Below, in pieces: positions 1 through 8,072 of a DNA stretch of 64,000 nucleotides. A model generated the notes under the pieces. The model was not told where the DNA came from. It did not search any database and saw only the letters and a list, made by a program, of their open reading frames with translations. Numbering within the stretch: position 1 is the stretch's first letter; each line of letters starts with the position of its first letter. Made by a program: the position numbers and the translations under genes. The stretch is from Opitutia bacterium ISCC 52 (GTDB lineage: Bacteria > Verrucomicrobiota > Verrucomicrobiia > Opitutales > UBA2995): assembly GCA_014529675.2 (NCBI GenBank), contig CP076040.1:2127894-2191893 (forward strand), in the 5' to 3' direction.

Positions 1-992
1 CATTCATCTCGATGACCGGTATCACTGTAATCAATAGGGGCAAACGCCAGTTCATTCAACCAGGGCTTGATGTGGCCATTCGGATCCACATAGCCAGCTG
101 CCTGACTGGTGCCCATAGAAATTCCAAGCACACCATTATCGTTCATCGACATCGCTCCTGCAAGTGCCGTCACTTCGCCGTCGTTGACCACCTCAAATGG
201 GATGCCATGCCAGCGTTCTTTCAACGTATAAAACATGCGGCGGATCTGCGTATCAAATTCATCTTGTGGAACGCCTCTAAAAATGGAGCCCACCCGAACC
301 TCATTATTTACATAGACTCCAGCTGCGCTTCCCCCAATGGCATCGACGCGGGGAAGCTTTGATGCGGCTCGCTTCAGTGTATCCTGCACCCCCTCGATGT
401 GATAATTAGGGTCTTTTTCAAAATAGGGATCCCATTTGATCTCTTCAGAGAACACCACTTCTCCATCGATCATAGCGGCACATTTCCTGTCGCTTCCTCC
501 TAGATCAAACCCAATACGACACCCGTCCATGTTTCGCCCCAGAGTTACATCGGCCTCGTTTTCTTCCGGCAATTCGCCTGACGACACAAGAAGCATTTCG
601 AAATCACGGCCATAAACTTTATCGCCCATGAAATAGTAATCGAACTCACGAGCGCCACCGGGTGCATAGATGCTTTTGAGAGATTCAAAGAGATCCACAT
701 TACCGCTTATGAAGATTTGGTATCCGCCTTTTTGCCACAGCAGAAATTTCAATATCCGCCCAATGTAATATACATTTAGCCCACGCGCTTCACCCTCATG
801 GCGTAGAATGGAAGTGCTGAATCGGGATACGGTTCCATCTCTCCTTTTTAGTGCGATTGCGAACGGTTCGGATCCAGGTATTCGAGTACAGGCTTTTCTA
901 AAGGCCTTATTCCACAGTGCGGCAGGCACAAATCCCGGATCCAGTACTGGAACTTGCTTCGGCGTAACTTTGAGTAATTCAGCAGTAGTCAT
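1..992 (-). CDS. ROK-family sugar kinase/regulator-like protein, 3' end outside window
   Basis: Reading leftwards from an ATG at 992 the frame stays open to the window edge, giving the first 330 residues. An unassigned N-terminal region of about 155 residues is followed by a phosphate-1-type motif (DLGGSDRK, about residues 163-170) and a later GISMGTSQAAGY stretch, both typical of the ROK/actin-like ATPase fold. ROK proteins are cytoplasmic sugar kinases or, with a helix-turn-helix, sugar-responsive repressors. I see no clear HTH in the N-terminal region, so a kinase-like enzyme is more likely, but that region is longer than in ordinary ROK kinases. No Shine-Dalgarno precedes the ATG. It is separated from the sulfatase upstream by 373 bp and is probably its own unit. 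The C-terminus, including any zinc motif, cannot be judged. Confidence 0.75.
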   Translation of the reverse strand, partial: MTTAELLKVTPKQVPVLDPGFVPAALWNKAFRKACTRIPGSEPFAIALKRRDGTVSRFSTSILRHEGEARGLNVYYIGRILKFLLWQKGGYQIFISGNVDLFESLKSIYAPGGAREFDYYFMGDKVYGRDFEMLLVSSGELPEENEADVTLGRNMDGCRIGFDLGGSDRKCAAMIDGEVVFSEEIKWDPYFEKDPNYHIEGVQDTLKRAASKLPRVDAIGGSAAGVYVNNEVRVGSIFRGVPQDEFDTQIRRMFYTLKERWHGIPFEVVNDGEVTALAGAMSMNDNGVLGISMGTSQAAGYVDPNGHIKPWLNELAFAPIDYSDTGHRDE

Positions 993-1365
993 AATGGCTA
1001 ACGGTCAGTCATCGGGCAGACGATAACTAGTTATAGCACATCAGAATAAACATGATTTAGCCCAAATCTTCGAAAACTTAACAGAATCGATTAAGGGCAA
1101 AAAAATAGAGAGGAGCTAGCTTACAACAACCTAGATTTTGAAAAGAAGGAAACTAAGGAAACGAAGATATTGCAGAAGTGGAATTATTTGCCGCAAAACT
1201 GTCCTAGAATTACACACCAAGTTGTAGCCACAATCGTGAGACCGTGGACGAACTCGTCATGCAGGGTTCGACTCCGGTAAAGAAATTGGACTCGCATAAA
1301 ATACCGTCATCTATGCTGTCACCAGCATGGCTTCATATACTTGGGAAATTGATAGAGGAAAGAAC
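993..1365. other. Intergenic region, no gene seen
   Basis: This 373-bp gap separates the ROK gene from the end of the transporter/sulfatase operon. No frame with recognisable protein similarity was found on either strand. It holds a small hairpin near 1313-1328 (ATGCTG, loop TCAC, CAGCAT) just downstream of the sulfatase stop. In the minus direction no clean T-run follows it, so a terminator role is weak. A tRNA T-loop-like string near 1265-1277 is not supported by pairing. Confidence 0.6.
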
Positions 1366-2928
1366 CTAGTTCGCAATCTCCCCCGTGTAGTAGCGCATAC
1401 CAGTCGAAAAGCCTTTGGGAAACAGATCTTTCTTTTTCGCCCAAGGAATAGCCGGATCTAGAATGGTGCCAAATTGCTGATAGTCGTTGTATGGGACTGC
1501 CTCTTCTTTCCAGCGAGCCAACTCTGCTTGGTATTCTGTGCGGATAGATTCCAATGCTTTGGCTTGGGATGGATCATTAATGACATTCTTTAACTCATAA
1601 GGATCGTTCTTGAGGTCGAACAATTCTTCTCCTGGCTTAAACTCTTCACCATAGGGCCAATAAAGATACTTATGCGTTTCGGTGACGATGGTCATACAGG
1701 TAGTTCCCTGTGTACCCCATACATTGAAAAGCGGCAACGATTCTCGAACTGATTCCTCCTTGCCTTGGACGATTGGAAGGAGGCTTTTTCCGTCTATGTT
1801 GTCTGGGAATTCAACACCAGCTGCATCGAGTATGGTTGCCGCCATATCGACGTTGCCCGTGACTGATGACACTCGTCGTCCATTGCCTTTTGATTTCGAA
1901 CGCGGATCGTAAATGATCAAGGGCACGCGGGCTCCTTCTTCATAAAGAAGCACTTTACTCCCCATGCCATGCGAACCGTTGAAGAAACCATTGTCGGACG
2001 TAAATATAATGAGGGTATTGTCTGCGACACCTTGGCGTTCCAATTCCTCAACAATCATACCGACCGCATAATCCACGCCATAAATCTGCTGGTGATATTT
2101 TCTTAATGATTTCTGATACTTCTCATCAGTATGATAATCCCAAACAGTGAAGCGGCCAAATTGTCTACCCATACGGCTCTGATGCGCCAAGTGCTCTCCA
2201 GCTTCTCGGCCATAGTTGGGAAGCTTTCTAAAAACGGTATCCTTGTAAACGTCGTCGAACATCGGATCGGGTTGAACGGGACGGTGTGGAGCCTTAAAGA
2301 AAATACTTAGACAGAATTTTTTTCCCGCCTTTACGGAATCCTCGATGAATTCCTGACCAGCAGCACCGTAGGCACGTGAACTGTGAGGGTATTTATCAGT
2401 AAATCGGGCGAGGTATTCGTTTTTGACCGTGTCGTAAGAGGTCTGCCCTAGGCCACCGACCCAAAAGTCAAAGTCTTCGTTGGGGATGTGGTCCCATTTA
2501 TTATCTTTGCCGCCTTTGTTTGGATCGTCGACTACAGCAAAACCAAACTTCCCGCCAAATCCAGTCCGGTAACCTGCTTGCTGTAACAGTAGCGGATATG
2601 AACGACTCCATATGTCTTTCGTCATAGGCCCGTGCATGAAGTTAGTTCCAGACTTGTATTCATAGAGACCGGTCATCACATTCGCCCGGCTTGCCATGCA
2701 TATAGCTGTGGTATCGTAATGTCGATCAAAGATAACACCCTGGCTACCTAAACGATCAATATTGTGGGTTTTTACATCCGGATTTCCGTAACTGGCCAAG
2801 GTATCGTAGGCTTGGTCATCGGTAAAAAAGAAGATGATGTTGGGAGTATCTGTAGAAGTTTCTGCCGTACAGGCAATCGTTAGAATTACATACAAGGATG
2901 CAATGAGGGTGAGCAATACACGGGTCAT
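1366..2928 (-). CDS. Family S1 sulfatase, lipoprotein, CxAxR type
   Basis: Extracytoplasmic sulfatase of 520 residues that would cleave sulfate esters from a carbohydrate. From the chosen ATG at 2928 there is a lipoprotein signal with lipobox LTIAC (Cys20). A metal-binding DD pair follows in FFFTDDQ near residue 37, then the formylglycine site CMASR at Cys77 (CxAxR rather than CxPxR), and the second metal motif TSDNG about 60% along. An upstream ATG at 2967 would overlap the transporter gene by 14 bp and bury the signal peptide, so 2928 is preferred. It is the last gene of a likely operon with the Nramp-like carrier (25-bp gap) and a Gfo/Idh protein. The substrate is unknown; the general layout recalls N-acetylglucosamine-6-sulfatase/mucin-desulfating relatives. 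The stop is TAG. Confidence 0.88.
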   Translation of the reverse strand: MTRVLLTLIASLYVILTIACTAETSTDTPNIIFFFTDDQAYDTLASYGNPDVKTHNIDRLGSQGVIFDRHYDTTAICMASRANVMTGLYEYKSGTNFMHGPMTKDIWSRSYPLLLQQAGYRTGFGGKFGFAVVDDPNKGGKDNKWDHIPNEDFDFWVGGLGQTSYDTVKNEYLARFTDKYPHSSRAYGAAGQEFIEDSVKAGKKFCLSIFFKAPHRPVQPDPMFDDVYKDTVFRKLPNYGREAGEHLAHQSRMGRQFGRFTVWDYHTDEKYQKSLRKYHQQIYGVDYAVGMIVEELERQGVADNTLIIFTSDNGFFNGSHGMGSKVLLYEEGARVPLIIYDPRSKSKGNGRRVSSVTGNVDMAATILDAAGVEFPDNIDGKSLLPIVQGKEESVRESLPLFNVWGTQGTTCMTIVTETHKYLYWPYGEEFKPGEELFDLKNDPYELKNVINDPSQAKALESIRTEYQAELARWKEEAVPYNDYQQFGTILDPAIPWAKKKDLFPKGFSTGMRYYTGEIAN

Positions 2929-2953
2929 ATTATTTTTCTTAGGTATAAAATAG

Positions 2954-4468
2954 TTACCCCAATTCACGAATCCCGGGGAACAATAAAGTCAACAACAACC
3001 AGCCGCCTGCAACACAGAGAGCAATAGCTGATACAAATATCATGATATCCCCAAATCTTCTGGTTCGAAAAGAACGACTTCCCACATCGAATCGGAACTT
3101 AATAGCCGCATAACCGAGCAGAGGGAGCATCAGGGTTTGCATCATGCCTGCGAGCATAATCCAAGCCTTGGGTTTGGGGATAAAATAAAACAAAACAAAC
3201 GCGGTCAAAGGAAGTGCGACACAGAAAAATCGATGCAGTGAATAACGAGTGGTGCCGCTCTTTTTACCTCCACGTATTTGAAATACGGCATCAGCCCAGA
3301 CATAGGCACTGCTGGCATTATTCACGAAAAAAGTTGAGTAAAGAACTACGACTGCGCCGATTAGAAAAATCCCTACTGCCCATTCTCCGAATACCGGCTC
3401 ATACATGGCTGAAAGTGTGCGAATCATGTCCATCCCTTCCGGATGCAAGCCTGCACGTCCTAATACTGCTGCGCCCAATAAATAGAATGCCACTGTCGAT
3501 ATAGTATACACAGCCATCGAACACCAAGCATCCCATTTCATGACACGGATCCATCCATGGGCTCGGCTTTCCCAATACGCGTTGTCTTCTCTTTTTCCGA
3601 CAAACTTTGCGTATCCTTTTTCCAAGCACCAGTAAGGGTAAAAAATTAACTCACCTGCCGCCATTCCTATGATGCCAAATGCCGCCAAGGCCGTGGCAAG
3701 CGGATAGAGTCCTTCTACTTTGGGTGGGAGTTGAAACTTTAAGCCCTGAACAAATTCTCCCCAACTTATGCCCCAAGTTGCAGTCCCCTGTAGCATGAAG
3801 AGATTCACCATCGACATGATCGTAAATCCAACGACAAAAATGGTTACGGCTTTTTCAATGAATTTATAACGTCCGAGGTAAAGGATGACTGCGGTGCCTA
3901 TCGAAATGATCAGTGCCCAGATATAAACATCAGGACCTGGCTCGGGCATTACATCAGGAACAGCTATGGTATCAGAAAGTTCAATACCCTCCACATGCGC
4001 CATCTGAGATCGCACCTGAGCATCGGATGCTTCATTGTTAGCGCGTCCGACTTCCGTAATGGGCGCTGAAAGCGTTAAGGCCTGCCCTACTCCGCCAACG
4101 ACTCCACCCATCTGGCCGATAGAACCTAAAAATACAAGCATCGCAAACCAGGCGATCCAATGGAGCCCCATGGGCTTCCAGCCTTTGAGTTGCCCCAAGC
4201 TGGCCAATGAGGTCTTTCCGGTCAGTACTGTGAACTTACCTATTTCAAGCTGAACATATACTTTTATGAAACAGCCAATGAGTATAACCCAGAGAAGAAA
4301 GAATCCTGCTTCTGCTCCCGCAACCGTTGTGGCTATCAATTCCCCTGAGCCGACCACCGAACCCGCGATAATCAGACCCGGTCCGAGTTCTTTTATAATT
4401 CCTCCCAGTGTTTTTGGGGCTTCGCGTACGGAGGATGAACTTGCTTCTATAGGAGACGATTCACTCAT
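2954..4468 (-). CDS. Nramp-like (divergent) membrane transporter
   Basis: A 504-residue multi-pass inner-membrane protein with about 11-12 hydrophobic segments. Overall it resembles the Nramp/MntH divalent-metal carriers. The family's metal-coordinating TM1 motif DPGN is replaced by GSVVGSGE at about residues 36-43. The TM6 MPH motif is also absent; the equivalent stretch reads MAAGELIFYPYW. A soluble loop of about 50 residues rich in acidic residues and proline lies between early helices. The canonical Mn/Fe site is therefore missing, and the cargo (another cation or an organic solute) is unknown. It sits between a Tat-exported Gfo/Idh protein (76-bp gap holding a strong hairpin) and a sulfatase, suggesting a role in uptake linked to sugar degradation. 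Calling it MntH would overstate the evidence. Confidence 0.75.
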   Translation of the reverse strand: MSESSPIEASSSSVREAPKTLGGIIKELGPGLIIAGSVVGSGELIATTVAGAEAGFFLLWVILIGCFIKVYVQLEIGKFTVLTGKTSLASLGQLKGWKPMGLHWIAWFAMLVFLGSIGQMGGVVGGVGQALTLSAPITEVGRANNEASDAQVRSQMAHVEGIELSDTIAVPDVMPEPGPDVYIWALIISIGTAVILYLGRYKFIEKAVTIFVVGFTIMSMVNLFMLQGTATWGISWGEFVQGLKFQLPPKVEGLYPLATALAAFGIIGMAAGELIFYPYWCLEKGYAKFVGKREDNAYWESRAHGWIRVMKWDAWCSMAVYTISTVAFYLLGAAVLGRAGLHPEGMDMIRTLSAMYEPVFGEWAVGIFLIGAVVVLYSTFFVNNASSAYVWADAVFQIRGGKKSGTTRYSLHRFFCVALPLTAFVLFYFIPKPKAWIMLAGMMQTLMLPLLGYAAIKFRFDVGSRSFRTRRFGDIMIFVSAIALCVAGGWLLLTLLFPGIRELG

Positions 4469-4497
4469 GGGGAACTACTAGTGATTGAGAATGAGAC

Positions 4498-4518
4498 AGG
4501 GTGCGTGTTCCGCACCCT
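4498..4518. promoter_or_regulatory. Perfect 8-bp inverted repeat between Gfo/Idh and transporter genes
   Basis: AGGGTGCG, loop TGTTC, CGCACCCT is a perfect GC-rich hairpin 30 bp upstream of the transporter ATG and 26 bp past the Gfo/Idh stop. No T-run follows in either direction. It could be an mRNA processing or stability element, an attenuator or an operator within the operon. Confidence 0.55.
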
Positions 4519-4544
4519 CTCTAAAGATTAATTGTAATGGAGAT

Positions 4545-5906
4545 CTAGCCGTTTAGAGGCCAACCGTCGCGATACGTTTTCTTAAACGGTTTGTATGCTT
4601 TATTGTGACCTATGAGCTTACCTTTCTTACCATCGTATTTGAGCTTTTCCCCGGCAGAGAAAGCGGTGAGTCCCAGGAACATCATTTCCATCATCTTACC
4701 ATTGTAGTCGAAGTTACAGGAAGTCTTCTTGTTGCCCTTGGCGGCATCAATCCACTCTTCCTGGAATCCTTTAGCGGGAGGCGCGACTTTCTTTTTAGGC
4801 CGTGGCTCATAATAAGTCATATCCGCAACCTTACCGTATGGAAGGATGGCTCTCGTAGTGAAATCGCATACCAAGGCTCCTTCGGATCCGATAAACATTC
4901 CACCATGACCAATTTTGCTAACGTCGATAAACTTGTTAGGCATCTTGGGTTTCATAGCACCTTGCCACCAGTTGACGCGAATCTCTCCACGCCATTTGTT
5001 TGCTGGTATCATGAACCAGGAGTGCATGTCCACGGGTACCGTTTCGTCACTAAAGGCTTCACCTTTGGCTTCAGCAGTCGTTGGCAAATCAGCATCCAGC
5101 GCATTCCAAACCAAATCCATGGTGTGTGCACCCATGTCACCAATCTGTCCGCAACCAAAATCCCAGTATCGATTCCAGCTCAGGCAATTTGAACCCGGGC
5201 GATCGTAGGAAGGGATCTGGGCAGCAAAATATCCATCGCTGTATCCATGATCAGGAGAGGGTCCAAGCCAGAGATCCCAATCCAGTTCCCTGGGTGGCTT
5301 TCCGCTTGGTTCTGGGTATCCAGGAGAACGAAGTTCGCGATTACCCCAGGCATGTACGTCTCTAACTTCACCAATGGCTCCATCTTTGATGAGCTCGCGG
5401 ACGCGGGCAAAATTGGGGCCTGCGTGACGCTGCGTTCCTACTTGCGTTGCGAGCTTATCTTTCTTATCCAGGTATTTGAGGCGATTGTAGCGGGCTTCGT
5501 GCACACAATTGCCGAGTGGCTTCTCAAGATATACATGATAGTCACGATTCAAAGACCAGGAAGCGAGATGACCGTGCGTATGGTCGGGAGTACAAACTAC
5601 CACCGCGTCAATGTCCGGCTGATCAAGCGCTACGCGCCAATCCTTATAGGTTTTGGCTTTGGGAAATTCTTTAACCGCCTTGGCCATCATGCGGTCGTCC
5701 ACATCGCAGAGCGCGACTACATTCTGTGATTTCAACACATTGTAGTGGGCCTTGGCGCGCCCGTAGGCTCCTATCAGAGCGATATTGAGTTTGTTATTGG
5801 CGGAATTCTGTCCGAATAAAGTGCCGCTAGGCATAACCATTAAACCAGCGCCAACGGCAGCTGAAGATTTAACGAACGAACGTCGATCAATTGGGGTAGT
5901 CTTCAT
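4545..5906 (-). CDS. Tat-exported Gfo/Idh/MocA family oxidoreductase
   Basis: A 453-residue NAD(P)-dependent sugar or inositol dehydrogenase-like protein. The N-terminus has a twin-arginine signal (DRRSFVK, then a hydrophobic stretch), so the folded enzyme with cofactor is probably exported to the periplasm. A Rossmann fold starts with IALIGAYGRAKAHY near residue 42, and the family motif EKP is present (LEKPLGN, about residue 130). The C-terminal half is the alpha/beta substrate domain. Homologues in PVC bacteria and Bacteroidota act on sugars, some forming 3-keto sugars. It is the first gene of the operon with the Nramp-like carrier and a lipoprotein sulfatase. A terminator-like hairpin lies upstream, so it should have its own promoter. 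The substrate is not predictable. Confidence 0.88.
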   Translation of the reverse strand: MKTTPIDRRSFVKSSAAVGAGLMVMPSGTLFGQNSANNKLNIALIGAYGRAKAHYNVLKSQNVVALCDVDDRMMAKAVKEFPKAKTYKDWRVALDQPDIDAVVVCTPDHTHGHLASWSLNRDYHVYLEKPLGNCVHEARYNRLKYLDKKDKLATQVGTQRHAGPNFARVRELIKDGAIGEVRDVHAWGNRELRSPGYPEPSGKPPRELDWDLWLGPSPDHGYSDGYFAAQIPSYDRPGSNCLSWNRYWDFGCGQIGDMGAHTMDLVWNALDADLPTTAEAKGEAFSDETVPVDMHSWFMIPANKWRGEIRVNWWQGAMKPKMPNKFIDVSKIGHGGMFIGSEGALVCDFTTRAILPYGKVADMTYYEPRPKKKVAPPAKGFQEEWIDAAKGNKKTSCNFDYNGKMMEMMFLGLTAFSAGEKLKYDGKKGKLIGHNKAYKPFKKTYRDGWPLNG

Positions 5907-5995
5907 AATTCTAGTTGTTTTGTGCGAAGTGCTTAGAAGGTATTAATAATAACTAAGAGATAATAGTAGTTGTTTTGGCTTTTGCATGCGATTCC

Positions 5996-6029
5996 TAAAA
6001 AGCGATTTCTGCCGTTTTTCTAAATCGCT
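5996..6029 (-). terminator. Rho-independent terminator of the sulfatase at 6063-7550
   Basis: Read on the minus strand, the stem AGCGATTT/AAATCGCT (8 bp, 13-nt loop) is followed directly by TTTTT. It lies 34 bp past the TGA stop of the sulfatase and before the Gfo/Idh gene, so the two belong to separate transcription units. Confidence 0.6.
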
Positions 6030-6062
6030 AATAGTGAATGCTATAGGAGCTAATTGCTTGGC

Positions 6063-7550
6063 TCAGTGGGACGCAAGATCTGGAAACGTCGATTTCAGGT
6101 CCAATGGGTCCTCCATTTTTTCCTGTTGGGCAAGGAGCTCTTGAAACATTTCCCGAATTCGCCCCCATTGTGCGGGGAGTCCAGCCAAGTCACGCATTTC
6201 CTCAGGATCTTCAGCAATATTGAACAAACGTACCGTCTTAACCGGTGGATAAACAATTAATTTGTAGTCCCCTACCCGAATGGCGCGTTGTAAGGTTGGC
6301 GTATAGGCAAAATAAACAGAGTCACCTAAATGGCTTTCCCTTTTCGCATCCCCAATGAGGGGCAACAAACTACTGAATTCGACGTACTCAGGTTTTTTGA
6401 CCCCAGCCAGCTCGAGGGAAGTTGCCATCACATCCTGTAAGTGGATGAACTGATCACGGCTTTCCCCTTTCGGAATATCGGGGCCAACGACCAAAAACGG
6501 AACCTTCAGACTATGTTCATACATATTCTGTTTTCCAATCAATCCATGGTGTCCCACAGACAACCCGTGATCAGCAGTGAAGAAAATGTAAGTGTTATCT
6601 TTTTGGCCGGTTTCTTCGAGTTTCTGTAAAATACGGCCAATCTGCTCATCCATATGAGAGATGATGGCGAAGTACTCCTGGCGGTTTACACGCACTGAAT
6701 ATTCAGTCCTAGGATGTGGCGCCAAGTTTTCGTCCCGTTGCATAGCCCAACTTCCGTCCGCCTTTTGCGTTCCGTAAAGTCCGATGTCATGCTTATAGGG
6801 ATAGGATGGCATGTAATTAACGGGCACCTTGACCTTCTCCTGCGGATACATGTCGACAAACTTTTTGGGGGCTTGGCGTGGATCATGCGGTGCATTGAAT
6901 GCTAGAAACATGAAGAATGGTTTTTCACTTTCCGAGGCATCGTCCAGAAAGGTTTCCGCGTCATCGGCAAGAACTTCACTCCAGTGTTTTCCGCCTTTCC
7001 AGAAGCCTTCGAACGACTGGTCGTAGGGCGACCACTTGTCTAGCTGTCCCTCAATAGGACGAACATATCCTTCAGGCGTCTGATTGGGCATGCCAGGACG
7101 TTCGTGTATAGCGTGCTGATAAATTTCAGCAGAAGGTATCTTCACGTGCCATTTTCCAGACATGTAGGTCTCGTAGCCAGCGGCTTCCATGAGCTGCGGC
7201 CAGGTTTGTCCTTTTGCCTTGAGCTCATCTAGCTTTTTTCGGCTATCAACCTGGTGGGCACGCCAGATGAAACGGCCGGTCTGCATCATTGTGCGGGATG
7301 CAATACAAATGGCGCCGTTCCAGCCACCCATGTTGTAAGCGTTATAAAAACTAACTCCAGTATCAGCCAGCGTGTCCAGGTTTGGCGTGCTGACTTCATC
7401 ATAGCCGTGCGCATTAATCGTTTCATAACTCTGGTCATCTGCAAAAATGAACAGGACATTAGGCTTTTTTGCCGTGAGAGTGCCACTTGTCGCAACTCCA
7501 AGAGTTAAAGAAAGTAGGATCAGGTAAGATCGAAGATATTTCTGAAGCAT
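6063..7550 (-). CDS. Family S1 sulfatase, CxAxR type
   Basis: Secreted sulfatase of 495 residues from the ATG at 7550. A Sec signal peptide (hydrophobic core LILLSLTLGVA) is followed by the FADDQ metal motif at residues 37-40, the formylglycine site CIASR at Cys82 (alanine instead of proline), and the second metal site TADHG with a nearby GKQNMYEHSLKVP stretch. The DHG and MYEHS pattern resembles choline-sulfatase/iduronate-sulfatase-like branches of S1 rather than arylsulfatases with SDNG. An in-frame ATG 30 codons further upstream would place the signal peptide internally, so the inner start is preferred. It is monocistronic by position: a terminator follows and a 322-bp gap with a decayed plus-strand gene precedes it. 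The substrate is unknown. Confidence 0.87.
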   Translation of the reverse strand: MLQKYLRSYLILLSLTLGVATSGTLTAKKPNVLFIFADDQSYETINAHGYDEVSTPNLDTLADTGVSFYNAYNMGGWNGAICIASRTMMQTGRFIWRAHQVDSRKKLDELKAKGQTWPQLMEAAGYETYMSGKWHVKIPSAEIYQHAIHERPGMPNQTPEGYVRPIEGQLDKWSPYDQSFEGFWKGGKHWSEVLADDAETFLDDASESEKPFFMFLAFNAPHDPRQAPKKFVDMYPQEKVKVPVNYMPSYPYKHDIGLYGTQKADGSWAMQRDENLAPHPRTEYSVRVNRQEYFAIISHMDEQIGRILQKLEETGQKDNTYIFFTADHGLSVGHHGLIGKQNMYEHSLKVPFLVVGPDIPKGESRDQFIHLQDVMATSLELAGVKKPEYVEFSSLLPLIGDAKRESHLGDSVYFAYTPTLQRAIRVGDYKLIVYPPVKTVRLFNIAEDPEEMRDLAGLPAQWGRIREMFQELLAQQEKMEDPLDLKSTFPDLASH

Positions 7551-7872
7551 AGATGTAAGGTAGGACTTATCCGGCAGCATCCTAACGAAAATAACATAAA
7601 TCAATAATAGAAAGTTCTGACTTTCTAATTGATTCAACAATGGGGCAGAGCGGCGGTGATTTATCTGCTTATGAAAAGATTATATCCAAAAGGTATAGGT
7701 AACTAATTGATTCCCTGATTAAAATCTTCCGCTTTCTAGACAACCATACACAGGGAAGCTGAAGCCTTTGTCGCTTGTAGCTGTCCAGGGTTAATCTATA
7801 ATGAATTTTCGTTCTTATCGACCGAACGTAAACTCCTCGGTCGTTTAAATATTCACCTACTCTCTTAGTATT
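7551..7872. other. Intergenic region with inverted and direct repeats
   Basis: No intact gene. CTAATTGATTC occurs twice (7625-7635 and 7703-7713). A 7-bp inverted repeat CGACCGA/TCGGTCG (7819-7825 and 7837-7843, 11-bp loop) lies 29 bp before the ATG of the decayed gene at 7873 and may be its old operator. Promoters for the leftward sulfatase must also lie here, but I could not place boxes convincingly. Confidence 0.5.
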
Positions 7873-8072
7873 ATGAAAAAGTTACTCCTACTGATACCCT
7901 TCCTGGTTTTTTCTTCATAGCTATCGACTGCCACCTTAACGGTCGATAACAACGCCGGTGCCGTCGCCCTGCTACCAACGCAGTTTAAAAGGATGTCCTA
8001 CAAAATGTCACACCCACCACAGGGTCTTGATGTACCAAATCTAATCGGATTTTACTTTTCGAACGCTTAAGC
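7873..8072 (+). pseudogene. Decayed secreted protein gene, signal peptide with TAG
   Basis: ATG at 7873 starts a clean Sec signal, MKKLLLLIPFLVFSS, interrupted by TAG at 7918-7920. The same frame continues with a short stretch ending in TLTVDNNAGAVA. That stretch matches the typical mature start of secreted right-handed beta-helix proteins of PVC bacteria (recognised from memory). Homology fades after about 20 further codons, the frame ends at about 8072, and the tail overlaps the antisense end of the neighbouring sulfatase. Nearly the whole body of the protein is gone, so this is a 5' remnant. Confidence 0.6.

Noticed and set aside
1240-1290. Possible tRNA or tmRNA 3' end (GGTTCGACTCC) as attachment site
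   Set aside because: Only two T-arm base pairs form and no other arms are visible; no integrase in the window.
1313-1328. Hairpin ATGCTG/CAGCAT as terminator of the sulfatase operon
   Set aside because: Short stem and no T-run in the minus direction; kept only as a remark on the gap.
4605-5729. Long plus-strand open frames opposite the Gfo/Idh gene
   Set aside because: Antisense shadows of a well-supported gene with no recognisable domains.
5912-5976. Direct repeat TAGTTGTTTT twice upstream of the exported Gfo/Idh gene
   Set aside because: AT-rich 10-mers 55 bp apart; no further support for an operator.
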